Virus record (IMG/VR): IMGVR_UViG_3300034198_015954
Location: 1 to 23,775 of that record
Reading direction: 5' to 3' (one strand)
Source: a virus
Length of the DNA: 23,775 bases
Shown piece after piece: positions 1-6,675 of the stretch. The notes beneath the pieces were generated by a model. That model ran no database searches. It was not told where the DNA came from and saw nothing but the letters and a program-made list of their open reading frames with translations. The translations under genes and the position numbers were made by a program. The stretch's first letter is position 1. Each line of letters begins with the position of its first letter.

Positions 1-699
1 CGCCACAGATCCTTGATCATAGACTATAGATTCATATTCTAGGGTCATTGTATTTGTATTAAATTCATTAGCATCATAGCTCATATCGCCATGACTCCAT
101 GATTTGATCCTGGGATTAATTAACTTATAACTAAGATATCGCCTACGGCTCATAGTATAAAGTGTAATCGATTTAAAAATATCCACAGATTTATTATTAT
201 CTAATCCGTATCTAAAGTTGGATCTTGGATCGTTGGCCGGTCTATATTTTGTTTCGCCAAACGCTGCGCTAGGCAAAGATCGATCTGCAGAATAATATCC
301 AAAATATATAGCCCAAAGAGCATTCATGATTCCATGACTATCGTCGTGAAATGTTAAATTTAGAGGATCGTAAGTAATATTTTTATAAATTATTTTCTTG
401 CGATTGTATTGATTTTTAATAACAGAATCTACAGTAAATTTAGGCAGGTCTGCACTTTTAATTAGATAGCCAACTTCGCTAGAATGTTTATTAATAAATG
501 TTTGACTTTTGACTGCTTGCGTATCGATCTCAAATTGGGCATAGAATAAAAACTTAGTTCTTGGAGTTAATCTGTAGGAATTAGGCAAGAATAGCCTAGT
601 GGCATGTTGCCAATTCCCCATGTTGCCTTTGGGATTAGTAGCTTCCTGAAGAAATCCGTCAGCCAGCCCACTTAGAAATTTTGTAAATTTATCAGCCAT
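1..699 (-). CDS. Tail-tube-fold protein, baseplate tube-initiator-like (gp54/gp48-like), 3' end outside window
   Basis: The frame is open from the ATG at 699 to the window edge, so 233 N-terminal residues are visible and the C-terminus is missing. After a short N-terminal helix-like segment and a line reading NWQHATRLF, residues about 45-60 (PRTKFLFYAQFEI) resemble the first strand of the tube fold and match the style of KLKYRFRVTFL in the gp19 neighbour. Later segments (YDPLNLTFHDDS, ESIVYDQGSV) are of the kind seen in T4-like tube and tube-initiator proteins. In T4, gp54 and gp48 use this fold to cap the baseplate and start tube polymerisation, and I infer that role here. A tube paralogue is the main alternative. 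It lies directly downstream of gp19, past a terminator, and has its own promoter. No Shine-Dalgarno sequence is visible. Confidence 0.65.
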   Translation of the reverse strand, partial: MADKFTKFLSGLADGFLQEATNPKGNMGNWQHATRLFLPNSYRLTPRTKFLFYAQFEIDTQAVKSQTFINKHSSEVGYLIKSADLPKFTVDSVIKNQYNRKKIIYKNITYDPLNLTFHDDSHGIMNALWAIYFGYYSADRSLPSAAFGETKYRPANDPRSNFRYGLDNNKSVDIFKSITLYTMSRRRYLSYKLINPRIKSWSHGDMSYDANEFNTNTMTLEYESIVYDQGSVA

Positions 700-704
700 A
701 CAAC

Positions 705-712
705 TATTTATG
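705..712 (-). promoter_or_regulatory. T4-type late promoter, CATAAATA
   Basis: On the minus strand the sequence reads CATAAATA, then GTTGT, then ATG at 699. T4 late promoters have TATAAATA at about -13 to -6, so +1 would fall on or next to the A of the ATG. No other leader or Shine-Dalgarno sequence is available, so a leaderless mRNA is predicted. The site follows the terminator of the sheath/tube unit immediately. Confidence 0.65.
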
Positions 713-716
713 CCAC

Positions 717-746
717 AAAAAAACCCGGATTAAATCCGGGTTTTTT
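717..746 (-). terminator. Intrinsic terminator after the sheath-tube operon
   Basis: An A run (717-723), stem CCCGGAT (724-730), 3-nt loop, stem ATCCGGG (734-740) and T run (741-746) form a strong GC hairpin flanked by A and T tracts, so it could act in either direction. For minus-strand transcription it lies just beyond the gp19 stop codon and would separate that unit from the downstream tube-fold gene, which has its own late promoter a few bases on. Confidence 0.85.
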
Positions 747-758
747 AGTTTTATGTAA

Positions 759-1397
759 TTATGCGCCGCGGAAACCAGTTGTAGTATCGCCGATTGTTCT
801 AGCAATACCAGCACCAATACCACGATCAACTCCGGAGCCAGTAGCTCCTTTGAATTGAATAGCATTATCGTACACAATAGTCAATGCTACAGTGGCCGGT
901 TCGTTGGTACCGTAATTTAAATCACCATAATCAACGTTTTGTAGGAAACAACCGTAAAGTTCAAACCTTTCTAATACCGACAATGCATCTGCACCGTTAC
1001 CGCCATCTAATACTTCGATGTTGGTTTGGAACTTGTAGTCTATACCTGAGCGAGCTGAAGCTTGCTCTAAGAAGTCAAACTGTTTCTGAACCTGCAACCC
1101 AACTGCTCTCTGCACATTGCCGTTGGCATCATCTCGTAGATTAATTGTAACATTTTCCCACGAGTATTTGCCAGCTAGTTTGATTTTTGAGTTATAGATA
1201 TCGATTGGCATTTCTTCAAAACTAACTTTGGGTCTGGCTGCATCAATAACTTGTTTGGTTAACTCAATTGTATCGCCTGCTCCAAAGCCTAGAAATGTTA
1301 CGCGAAATCTATATTTTAGTTTTGGCATCAACAAAGCTGAGCTTGTGTCAGCTGTGTCGTTTGGGACGCCAAATCTACCTAGTGATGTAATTGACAT
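759..1397 (-). CDS. 19: Tail tube protein gp19
   Basis: This 212-residue protein matches the usual size and pattern of the T4-like tail tube protein. It forms the rigid inner tube through which DNA passes and around which the sheath is assembled. Visible features are the N-terminal strand LMPKLKYRFRVTFLGF (about residues 23-38), the central EEMPIDIYNSKIKLAGKYSW region, and a C-terminal strand pattern ending YGTNEPATVALTIVYDNA. The gene starts one base after the gp18 stop codon. Its Shine-Dalgarno sequence GGAGAG lies inside the last codons of gp18, which fixes the start and suggests translational coupling and stoichiometric output of sheath and tube. It ends just before a strong terminator. 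Family assignment rests on sequence pattern, length and the adjacent sheath gene. Confidence 0.85.
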   Translation of the reverse strand: MSITSLGRFGVPNDTADTSSALLMPKLKYRFRVTFLGFGAGDTIELTKQVIDAARPKVSFEEMPIDIYNSKIKLAGKYSWENVTINLRDDANGNVQRAVGLQVQKQFDFLEQASARSGIDYKFQTNIEVLDGGNGADALSVLERFELYGCFLQNVDYGDLNYGTNEPATVALTIVYDNAIQFKGATGSGVDRGIGAGIARTIGDTTTGFRGA

Positions 1398-1398
1398 T

Positions 1399-4300
1399 TT
1401 AGATCTCTCCTGTGTTTCTTAGTCTTAGTGGAATATAAATGAACTCAATTGCTTTAACTGGAACAATTGCTATATCCACGTAGAGTTCGTTACGATCAAT
1501 TCTGCTTGGTGTATTATTTGAATCATCGCAAACAACCACAAAGTCATATAATGCTCTCAACGATACCAATTCTAACAACAGGCTCTCTACAGCACCTTTG
1601 ATCTCATCTCTTGTGAGTTTGTCGTTAGGTTCAAACAAATATGGTCTTGCCAGTTTGTTTAATTGACTTCTTAGATAGACTACTAAACGTGCTACGTTGA
1701 TTCTATCTAGTGCAGAAGCGTTTCTTCCTCTAGTCTTTTGGCCAAATGCAACATGCCCAACACCTACAAAGAATGGAATTGGATTGATCTTCAATTCGTA
1801 AAGTGTGTCGCGCTGACCTTCATTGAGTTGAACAGTTTGGAATTCATTGCTCAGAGAATCAATATAACCAACTGATGTTGCATTAACAATACCGCCGCGA
1901 CGTGTACCAGCAGGTGCAAACCATGGATAGCTGACAGCATCGCTGAGTGCAATAGTCTTCAACATCATATGACTTGCCGGGACCACTGCGTTGGTTCCAC
2001 TAAGATCAGTGGTAAATCCATTTGGATAGTAAACTGCCAAATATTCGTCATAGCTAACAATACCGTCGTCGCCGTTGTCTGTGACTGCTAATGCATTAGT
2101 TGCCCAATTTGTCAGTGTAGTAGCATCGCTCTTCAGGCGCAATGGAGTATCACCGATAACAAAAGCTGTTAGGCCGCGGTCGATGTTAAGATTGATCAAG
2201 TTCTGCATGACTTCTGGATATCCGGGAGCGGCAATCATGTTGAAGTTTCTGCGCTCTTCGTCTCGAATTTCTAAACTAGTGTCGACTACACTCTTCATAG
2301 CTGCAATCACAACCTTACGCTGTGCTTTACGACCAAAGGATCCTGAACCATCTTCGTTGTTAGCAGAAGCTGTAACCCAACGATCAGTCCAGTAATTAGT
2401 CATTGCTGGTGCACCTGGCATTCTTAGATTGTCTTCTGCGGTATTGACATAGTTATTAACATAACGCTTTACGTTACCGCTAGATCTACGTGTGTTCCAT
2501 AACAGCATGCCTTTTGGATATAGGTCTGGGTCCGGAGCGTCAAAGTCTAGGAAGTCGCTGGTTAGTAAATCAGTAATCGTTGCCGGAGTGCTTTCTTGGC
2601 CGTTTAGATCCCAACGAGCATCTCCGAAAAGAATTCCCTCTTCGGTGATTTGATCAGTTTTATCAACTAACTGCCACTCTAAAGCGTCACCGTTCCAACG
2701 ATAAATCTCAGGAAACTCTTCTAAATTTGCTGTAGAGATCCAAAGATCTCCAGCTACTAGAGCAGTTCCGTCACTTTGTGTAGTAGGTGCTGTTGCAGCT
2801 ACTTGTGGGCCGTCTGGATCTGTAGTTGCGAATACATTCTTGTAACCTTTCCATGTAGATCCATTATGAATCATAATATCAACTTCGCCTACTGCTGGAT
2901 TGAACCAAAGTTGACCGTCTTTTGGTTCGTTCAATGGTGATGTACCGGATGATGTATAATTTTCAGCAGCCAGTGGTTCCCAGTTAGTTGCGATATAATC
3001 ATCTGCAGCACCTGCGGTAGTTGCATAGAAGTTTGCTGTACCAGTACCTACAATGATGTTGTAGGTTGTAAACAAAGTTGAAATACTCAGTCCAACGGTT
3101 TCGGACATTCTAAAGTCGCCGCCTGCTTTGTGATAAATCTGTAATTCGTTATCAGCAGTCACTGAAGCTTCAACATATTCCATAGCCAAAGCATTGATCG
3201 CCGAAGCAATCGAGATAGCATCAGCACCTGTGCCTGTAGCTGTAAATGTTACAGTGTATGCTGTGCTTAAACCTAGTGATCCGACACTACTTTCTTTAAT
3301 TGTAAAAGTTTTACTTCCGGACGATAAAGTTCCAGTAGTAATCATTTTAGATGTGATCACAGTATTGCCAGTAGAACGTCTACGCCATAATCTATATTCT
3401 ACAGTTTCTAATGTAGAATCTGCACCTGCATTAACGTCCGGGCGAACATATGAATAATTTTCAGTAGCATTAGTTTGAACGAATACCGAATCAACCGGAA
3501 TATTTTTACCGCCGTTTGATCTATCTAGATAATATAATGCTGCATCTGTAGTTGCATATAACGGAGCAGAGTATGCAATCCATGTATTTGTACTTCCGTT
3601 CCAACGGCTTAATCGAATTCTAGAACCATTTCCTGGCTCTGTAGTTTTAATCCATACAGAACCTGTAGGATAGCCTTGAACTGTTGAAGTTAGATCTGCT
3701 CTCTTGTACAATGGAACATTTGTATGCGGACTATGGGTTAGTTTTGGTTGATAATATGTACCAGCTGTAAATCCAAGATTGGTTAATGGAGTGCCGGTTA
3801 CATTAGCAAGAACGATTCTACCGCTGCGAGTCGAGTCGCCGTCAATTTCTGTAGAACCGTCGGAATATAAATTCAACTTACCGTTGACTACCGCTGCGGT
3901 CACACCTTGTGTATTAGCTAGTCCGTTGATCGCATTTTTCAACCCTGCTAATCTAAGTGCAAGAGTTGCACCTGCGGGTACTGTAACTAATGTTCCGTTG
4001 ATGGTAAATTGATTATTTTGTGTTAACGAAGTTACTGTGGATCCAGGAACTGTTGGCCAGCTTGCTGCCCATTCTGGTGACCCAACTAATACCCAGTCGC
4101 CTGCATTAATTCCCATGCCTTGATTACCAGGACTCTTATAAAATAATCTTGCAAATTCTTTATCGTCATCTAATGCTGCAGTTGATTCCCAAACTATTGC
4201 ATAGTCTCCAACAGATCCAACTGCACCACTTGGGCAGCGACCGTGATTATCGTACGAACTAGGAATGATCTTTGCAGAATCGTCGTCGGTTAGCACTGTT

Positions 4301-4797
4301 ACAGGCTTAACTGTGAATTTTTGACCTCCTGCTGCTGCTGTAGCGGAATTCCATTCATGAACCCCAAATGCTGTAGAATCAGTGTTGACCCACCATGCAC
4401 CGTCTGTAGACTCAGATCCCGGAATGGTAGTTTGGCCTTCTAATTGATTCAAATCTACGTTAGCTCTTACAACAAAAGCTGCGTTAGATGAACCTAACAA
4501 GCTGTAAGCTGCTAAAAGTCCGTATTCGTTTCTTTCGCCGCCATGCACTGGGTTTCCAGTTGCTGTCTTTTCAAAGAAAGGAACACCAAAGAATTCTGTT
4601 AGATCTCGTTGACTGGTTAGTTTAAATGCCTTGCCTGCATTTGCGGCGGTCGTTGCCGAAGCGGTAGAAGTACCTGCTCCGTTTAATTTATTCTCTGCGG
4701 TAGCCACTACGATAAGAGGTACTGTACCTGGTTCAGCAGGTGTATAGAAACTCTCATCAATTACGGTGACTTGTACGCCCGGGGATGTTAGTGCCAT
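1399..4797 (-). CDS. 18: Contractile tail sheath protein gp18, enlarged
   Basis: This is the major contractile sheath protein. The N-terminus (SPGVQVTVIDES, then GTVPLIVVATAENK) and the C-terminal third (RRGGIVNATSVGYID, INPIPFFVGVGHVAFGQKTRG, RINVARLVVYLRSQL, VDIAIVPVKAIEFIYI) are typical of the T4-like sheath core that interlocks neighbouring subunits. At 1132 residues it is far longer than T4 gp18 (659). The excess lies in the middle, roughly residues 120-720. It contains repeated short modules of the type [GD]xxWxx...WNGxxxxW, with tryptophans at about W149, W399, W649 and W701. These probably form domains on the outer tail surface. AGGAG a few bases upstream supports the ATG at 4797, and a CTAAATA late promoter lies 32 bases upstream. 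It is co-transcribed with gp19. Confidence 0.95.
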   Translation of the reverse strand: MALTSPGVQVTVIDESFYTPAEPGTVPLIVVATAENKLNGAGTSTASATTAANAGKAFKLTSQRDLTEFFGVPFFEKTATGNPVHGGERNEYGLLAAYSLLGSSNAAFVVRANVDLNQLEGQTTIPGSESTDGAWWVNTDSTAFGVHEWNSATAAAGGQKFTVKPVTVLTDDDSAKIIPSSYDNHGRCPSGAVGSVGDYAIVWESTAALDDDKEFARLFYKSPGNQGMGINAGDWVLVGSPEWAASWPTVPGSTVTSLTQNNQFTINGTLVTVPAGATLALRLAGLKNAINGLANTQGVTAAVVNGKLNLYSDGSTEIDGDSTRSGRIVLANVTGTPLTNLGFTAGTYYQPKLTHSPHTNVPLYKRADLTSTVQGYPTGSVWIKTTEPGNGSRIRLSRWNGSTNTWIAYSAPLYATTDAALYYLDRSNGGKNIPVDSVFVQTNATENYSYVRPDVNAGADSTLETVEYRLWRRRSTGNTVITSKMITTGTLSSGSKTFTIKESSVGSLGLSTAYTVTFTATGTGADAISIASAINALAMEYVEASVTADNELQIYHKAGGDFRMSETVGLSISTLFTTYNIIVGTGTANFYATTAGAADDYIATNWEPLAAENYTSSGTSPLNEPKDGQLWFNPAVGEVDIMIHNGSTWKGYKNVFATTDPDGPQVAATAPTTQSDGTALVAGDLWISTANLEEFPEIYRWNGDALEWQLVDKTDQITEEGILFGDARWDLNGQESTPATITDLLTSDFLDFDAPDPDLYPKGMLLWNTRRSSGNVKRYVNNYVNTAEDNLRMPGAPAMTNYWTDRWVTASANNEDGSGSFGRKAQRKVVIAAMKSVVDTSLEIRDEERRNFNMIAAPGYPEVMQNLINLNIDRGLTAFVIGDTPLRLKSDATTLTNWATNALAVTDNGDDGIVSYDEYLAVYYPNGFTTDLSGTNAVVPASHMMLKTIALSDAVSYPWFAPAGTRRGGIVNATSVGYIDSLSNEFQTVQLNEGQRDTLYELKINPIPFFVGVGHVAFGQKTRGRNASALDRINVARLVVYLRSQLNKLARPYLFEPNDKLTRDEIKGAVESLLLELVSLRALYDFVVVCDDSNNTPSRIDRNELYVDIAIVPVKAIEFIYIPLRLRNTGEI

Positions 4798-4828
4798 TGG
4801 TTAATCTCCTGGTTTCAATTGCTCAAAG

Positions 4829-4835
4829 TATTTAG
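4829..4835 (-). promoter_or_regulatory. Late promoter CTAAATA for gp18-gp19
   Basis: CTAAATA on the minus strand lies 31 bases before the gp18 ATG. The predicted leader is about 26 nt and includes the AGGAG ribosome binding site. The heptamer is a variant of the T4 late box and recurs ahead of the 17949 operon. Confidence 0.6.
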
Positions 4836-4837
4836 CG

Positions 4838-4875
4838 GATACCAAGAAAAATTAGCTGTTAGATACCAATAAAAA
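4838..4875 (+). repeat. Short direct repeat between divergent late promoters
   Basis: Two 14-base copies, GATACCAAGAAAAA (4838-4851) and GATACCAATAAAAA (4862-4875), differ at one base and are offset by 24 bases. They lie between the leftward gp18 promoter and the rightward promoter at 4889, so a protein-binding or promoter-associated role is possible but unproven. Confidence 0.45.
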
Positions 4876-4888
4876 GGGAACAAAAAGG

Positions 4889-4896
4889 TGTAAATA
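4889..4896 (+). promoter_or_regulatory. Late-promoter-like TGTAAATA
   Basis: TGTAAATA is followed by TTTG and then ATG at 4901. The spacing is one base shorter than at the gp13/gp14 and 699 promoters, so the transcript would start at or within a base of the start codon. Confidence 0.5.
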
Positions 4897-4900
4897 TTTG

Positions 4901-5236
4901 ATGCGCCCCTTATGTAAGTGCGGTTTAAGACCCCGAGCTATTAATTACTATAAAAAAGAAAAGGCTTTTTATAGAAGCCTTTGTGAAACCTGTGCATCTA
5001 AGGGTCTAAGAGCAGGAATTCCTAGATGGAAAACCGCTGGTTACACTCTTAAAGCCCAGTGCGAAAAATGTGGATTTAAATCTAAGATTTCTGAAATATT
5101 TAGAGTATTTCACATAGACGGAAATCTTAATAACTGTAGACCTTCGAATCTTAAAACATTATGCAGTAATTGCTCTATTGAAATCAGCAAAGGCGATTTA
5201 GGCTGGAAGCAGGGAGACCTCGTTGCAGATTATTAA
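4901..5236 (+). CDS. Small zinc-finger / HNH-like protein
   Basis: This 111-residue basic protein has four CxC or CxxC pairs (C5/C7, C28/C31, C54/C57, C88/C91) and a core FHIDGNLNN..PSNLKTLCSNC (residues 70-91) that follows the HNH pattern of His, Asp-Gly, Asn and a terminal Cys pair. I recognise it as resembling a small protein often called HNH endonuclease in T4-like cyanophages. The first His of the usual HHxDG is Phe70, and the His that normally follows the last CxxC is Ser92, so nuclease activity is uncertain. It may simply be a zinc-stabilised nucleic-acid binder. A TTG at 4898 could add one residue, but the ATG at 4901 fits the promoter spacing better. Its 3' end overlaps the dNMP kinase gene by 39 bases on the opposite strand. 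Confidence 0.8.
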   Translation: MRPLCKCGLRPRAINYYKKEKAFYRSLCETCASKGLRAGIPRWKTAGYTLKAQCEKCGFKSKISEIFRVFHIDGNLNNCRPSNLKTLCSNCSIEISKGDLGWKQGDLVADY

Positions 5237-5839
5237 ATCTTTAGCTTGCTTGTATAAATCATCAATAGACCCGTTATTGTTCAGAATCTGATCAAACTCG
5301 GTGCCAACCCATGCAGTTTCACTGGCATGAATTTTAAGCATTTTTAATTCATTGATAGCAATATTACTACCTCGATTAGCATCAACAGCAAGATCGTACC
5401 AGTTAGGCAATTCCCCTCGCTGTACCCAGACGATTTTACCCCCGGCTCTACGGATACTTTCTATTTCGTTAGGAAATCTGCAATCACTGATAACCACACT
5501 GTCTTTGCTGGTTCGAAGTTTATTTTCTAACGAGACTATCCATATATCATCGTGGAATGATTTACGACAAACCTCGGTCCCCCAATACTGTAAAACCCAA
5601 CGAGGCGTAAGTGTGGGCATGTTTAGCTTTTTAGCCCACCATTGATCTACCTGTTCTCTCCACTCGCGAGCTTCCTTAGTTCTGCCTTCGAGCATAGTCC
5701 GATCCCACCCAAAAACTGCACTCACGGCATCTTTTAGAGTAGATGCAAAACTTTCTCTACGAAACTCGTGGAAATTTACTAGATAGTCGGCAACTGTATC
5801 TTTTCCCGAACCAATAAAACCGCAAATTCCTATAATCAT
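5198..5839 (-). CDS. 1: Deoxynucleoside monophosphate kinase (T4 gp1 type)
   Basis: This 213-residue P-loop kinase is of the T4 gp1 family, which phosphorylates dNMPs, including modified ones in T4, to supply phage DNA synthesis. The Walker A loop GFIGSGKDT is at residues 7-15. The conserved block SDCRFPNEIESIRRAGG and an acidic/aromatic substrate region (WVLQYWGTEVCR) are present. It is slightly shorter than T4 gp1 (241). The start at 5839 has AGGAG five bases upstream. A sigma70-like promoter lies just upstream, overlapping the gp13 stop codon, which fits an early enzyme inside a late structural region. Its last 39 bases are also coding, antisense, for the HNH-like protein. The function is well supported; the substrate range is not determinable here. 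Confidence 0.92.
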   Translation of the reverse strand: MIIGICGFIGSGKDTVADYLVNFHEFRRESFASTLKDAVSAVFGWDRTMLEGRTKEAREWREQVDQWWAKKLNMPTLTPRWVLQYWGTEVCRKSFHDDIWIVSLENKLRTSKDSVVISDCRFPNEIESIRRAGGKIVWVQRGELPNWYDLAVDANRGSNIAINELKMLKIHASETAWVGTEFDQILNNNGSIDDLYKQAKDLIICNEVSLLPA

Positions 5840-5860
5840 ATAATCTCCTAACGATACTAT

Positions 5861-5889
5861 ATACTATAGGAATTTGATATCGATGTCAA
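5861..5889 (-). promoter_or_regulatory. Host sigma70-like early promoter for dNMP kinase
   Basis: On the minus strand a perfect -35 TTGACA (5889-5884) is followed after 17 bases by TAGTAT (5866-5861) as -10. Transcription would start near 5854, leaving a leader of about 15 bases that carries AGGAG. The -35 overlaps the TGA stop of gp13. This is the only TTGACA-type promoter I could support in the window. Confidence 0.6.
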
Positions 5890-6644
5890 CCGAGTATGAA
5901 TGAATAACCCTGGCCGCCGGACACGAGTGTTTCTAATTCTTTAGTTAACCGATCTAGATCTGTTTGTGCTTCTGCTTTCATTGCAGCGCCATTTAAACTA
6001 CTTCCCCCGCCTGGTCCTGCGATTTGAGCGAACTTTTCACGTGCTTGACCCAGCATCATTTTACAGTTAGCCAATGAATAATCTTTGATCCATTGCCCCG
6101 CATAGACATCATTGATTATAGTAAAATCTGGTTTTGTATTATACGCCCATAACAACACCGTTTCTTCGCTGCGGGGGCGTTGATGAATAACTAAATTATG
6201 ACTTTGAGGGTTCCACGTAAAATTAATAAATGATCCAAACATTTTACCCACTAATTCCTGGTACTGTGAAAATAATTCATAGGTTGCTAGCCCTCCCATA
6301 TTAGTCGAGCTCAGCAGATAGGTATTAGAATAAGCTAGATTAAAAGGTTCAAATACAGTGCCGCCGGAGCCGCTGCCGGTTCGAGAACCAACACTTCTTC
6401 GATAAATCTGCCGAACCTGTTGAATTTCGGTAGGTAATCGATATTCGTTCTTGTCAACTTCTAATGTTAGATAAATGAAACTTTCTTCAACGGCATTATC
6501 AGAGCGTTGTCTAAATACGCCTAATGCACGGTCTAGCGCGGTTTCATAATGTTTAGGATCTAATTCTATGTCAATCATGCCATCGCCTAGCATAGTTTTA
6601 CAATAGTCATAGACTCCTTGGCGGGTTTGAGAGTTTGTAGTCAT
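5886..6644 (-). CDS. 13: Neck protein gp13
   Basis: This 252-residue protein resembles the T4-like neck protein gp13, which joins the filled head to the tail. Its N-terminus (DYCKTMLGDGMIDIELDP.. ALDRALGVFRQRSDNAVEES, about residues 13-55) fits the gp13 pattern of a short helical segment followed by a conserved acidic/aromatic stretch. VRQIYRRSVGSRTGSG and FGSFINFTWNPQSHNLV lie in the beta-rich middle, and a helical tail with a GPGGGSSLNG linker ends the protein. The frame stays open to 6938, but that extension lies antisense to gp14. The ATG at 6644 fits the mirrored late promoter, so I use it. gp14 and gp15 begin divergently 31 bases away. Assignment to gp13 rather than another neck protein rests partly on this context. 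Confidence 0.8.
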   Translation of the reverse strand: MTTNSQTRQGVYDYCKTMLGDGMIDIELDPKHYETALDRALGVFRQRSDNAVEESFIYLTLEVDKNEYRLPTEIQQVRQIYRRSVGSRTGSGSGGTVFEPFNLAYSNTYLLSSTNMGGLATYELFSQYQELVGKMFGSFINFTWNPQSHNLVIHQRPRSEETVLLWAYNTKPDFTIINDVYAGQWIKDYSLANCKMMLGQAREKFAQIAGPGGGSSLNGAAMKAEAQTDLDRLTKELETLVSGGQGYSFILG

Positions 6645-6649
6645 ATATG

Positions 6650-6657
6650 TATTTATC
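6650..6657 (-). promoter_or_regulatory. Late promoter GATAAATA for gp13
   Basis: GATAAATA, then CATAT, then ATG (6644). With T4 late-promoter geometry the first transcribed base is the A of the ATG, so the mRNA would have no leader and no Shine-Dalgarno sequence. Confidence 0.65.
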
Positions 6658-6662
6658 GTGCC

Positions 6663-6670
6663 GGTAAATA
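6663..6670 (+). promoter_or_regulatory. Late promoter GGTAAATA for gp14-gp15
   Basis: GGTAAATA, then CATAT, then ATG (6676). It is the mirror image of the gp13 promoter and again predicts a leaderless mRNA. It is the only visible promoter for the rightward run to 10252. Confidence 0.62.
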
Positions 6671-6675
6671 CATAT

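Noticed and set aside
6658-6675. GTG start for gp14, adding six residues.
   Set aside because: It lies in the spacer of the inverted repeat, upstream of the late box, so the mRNA from that promoter would not contain it.
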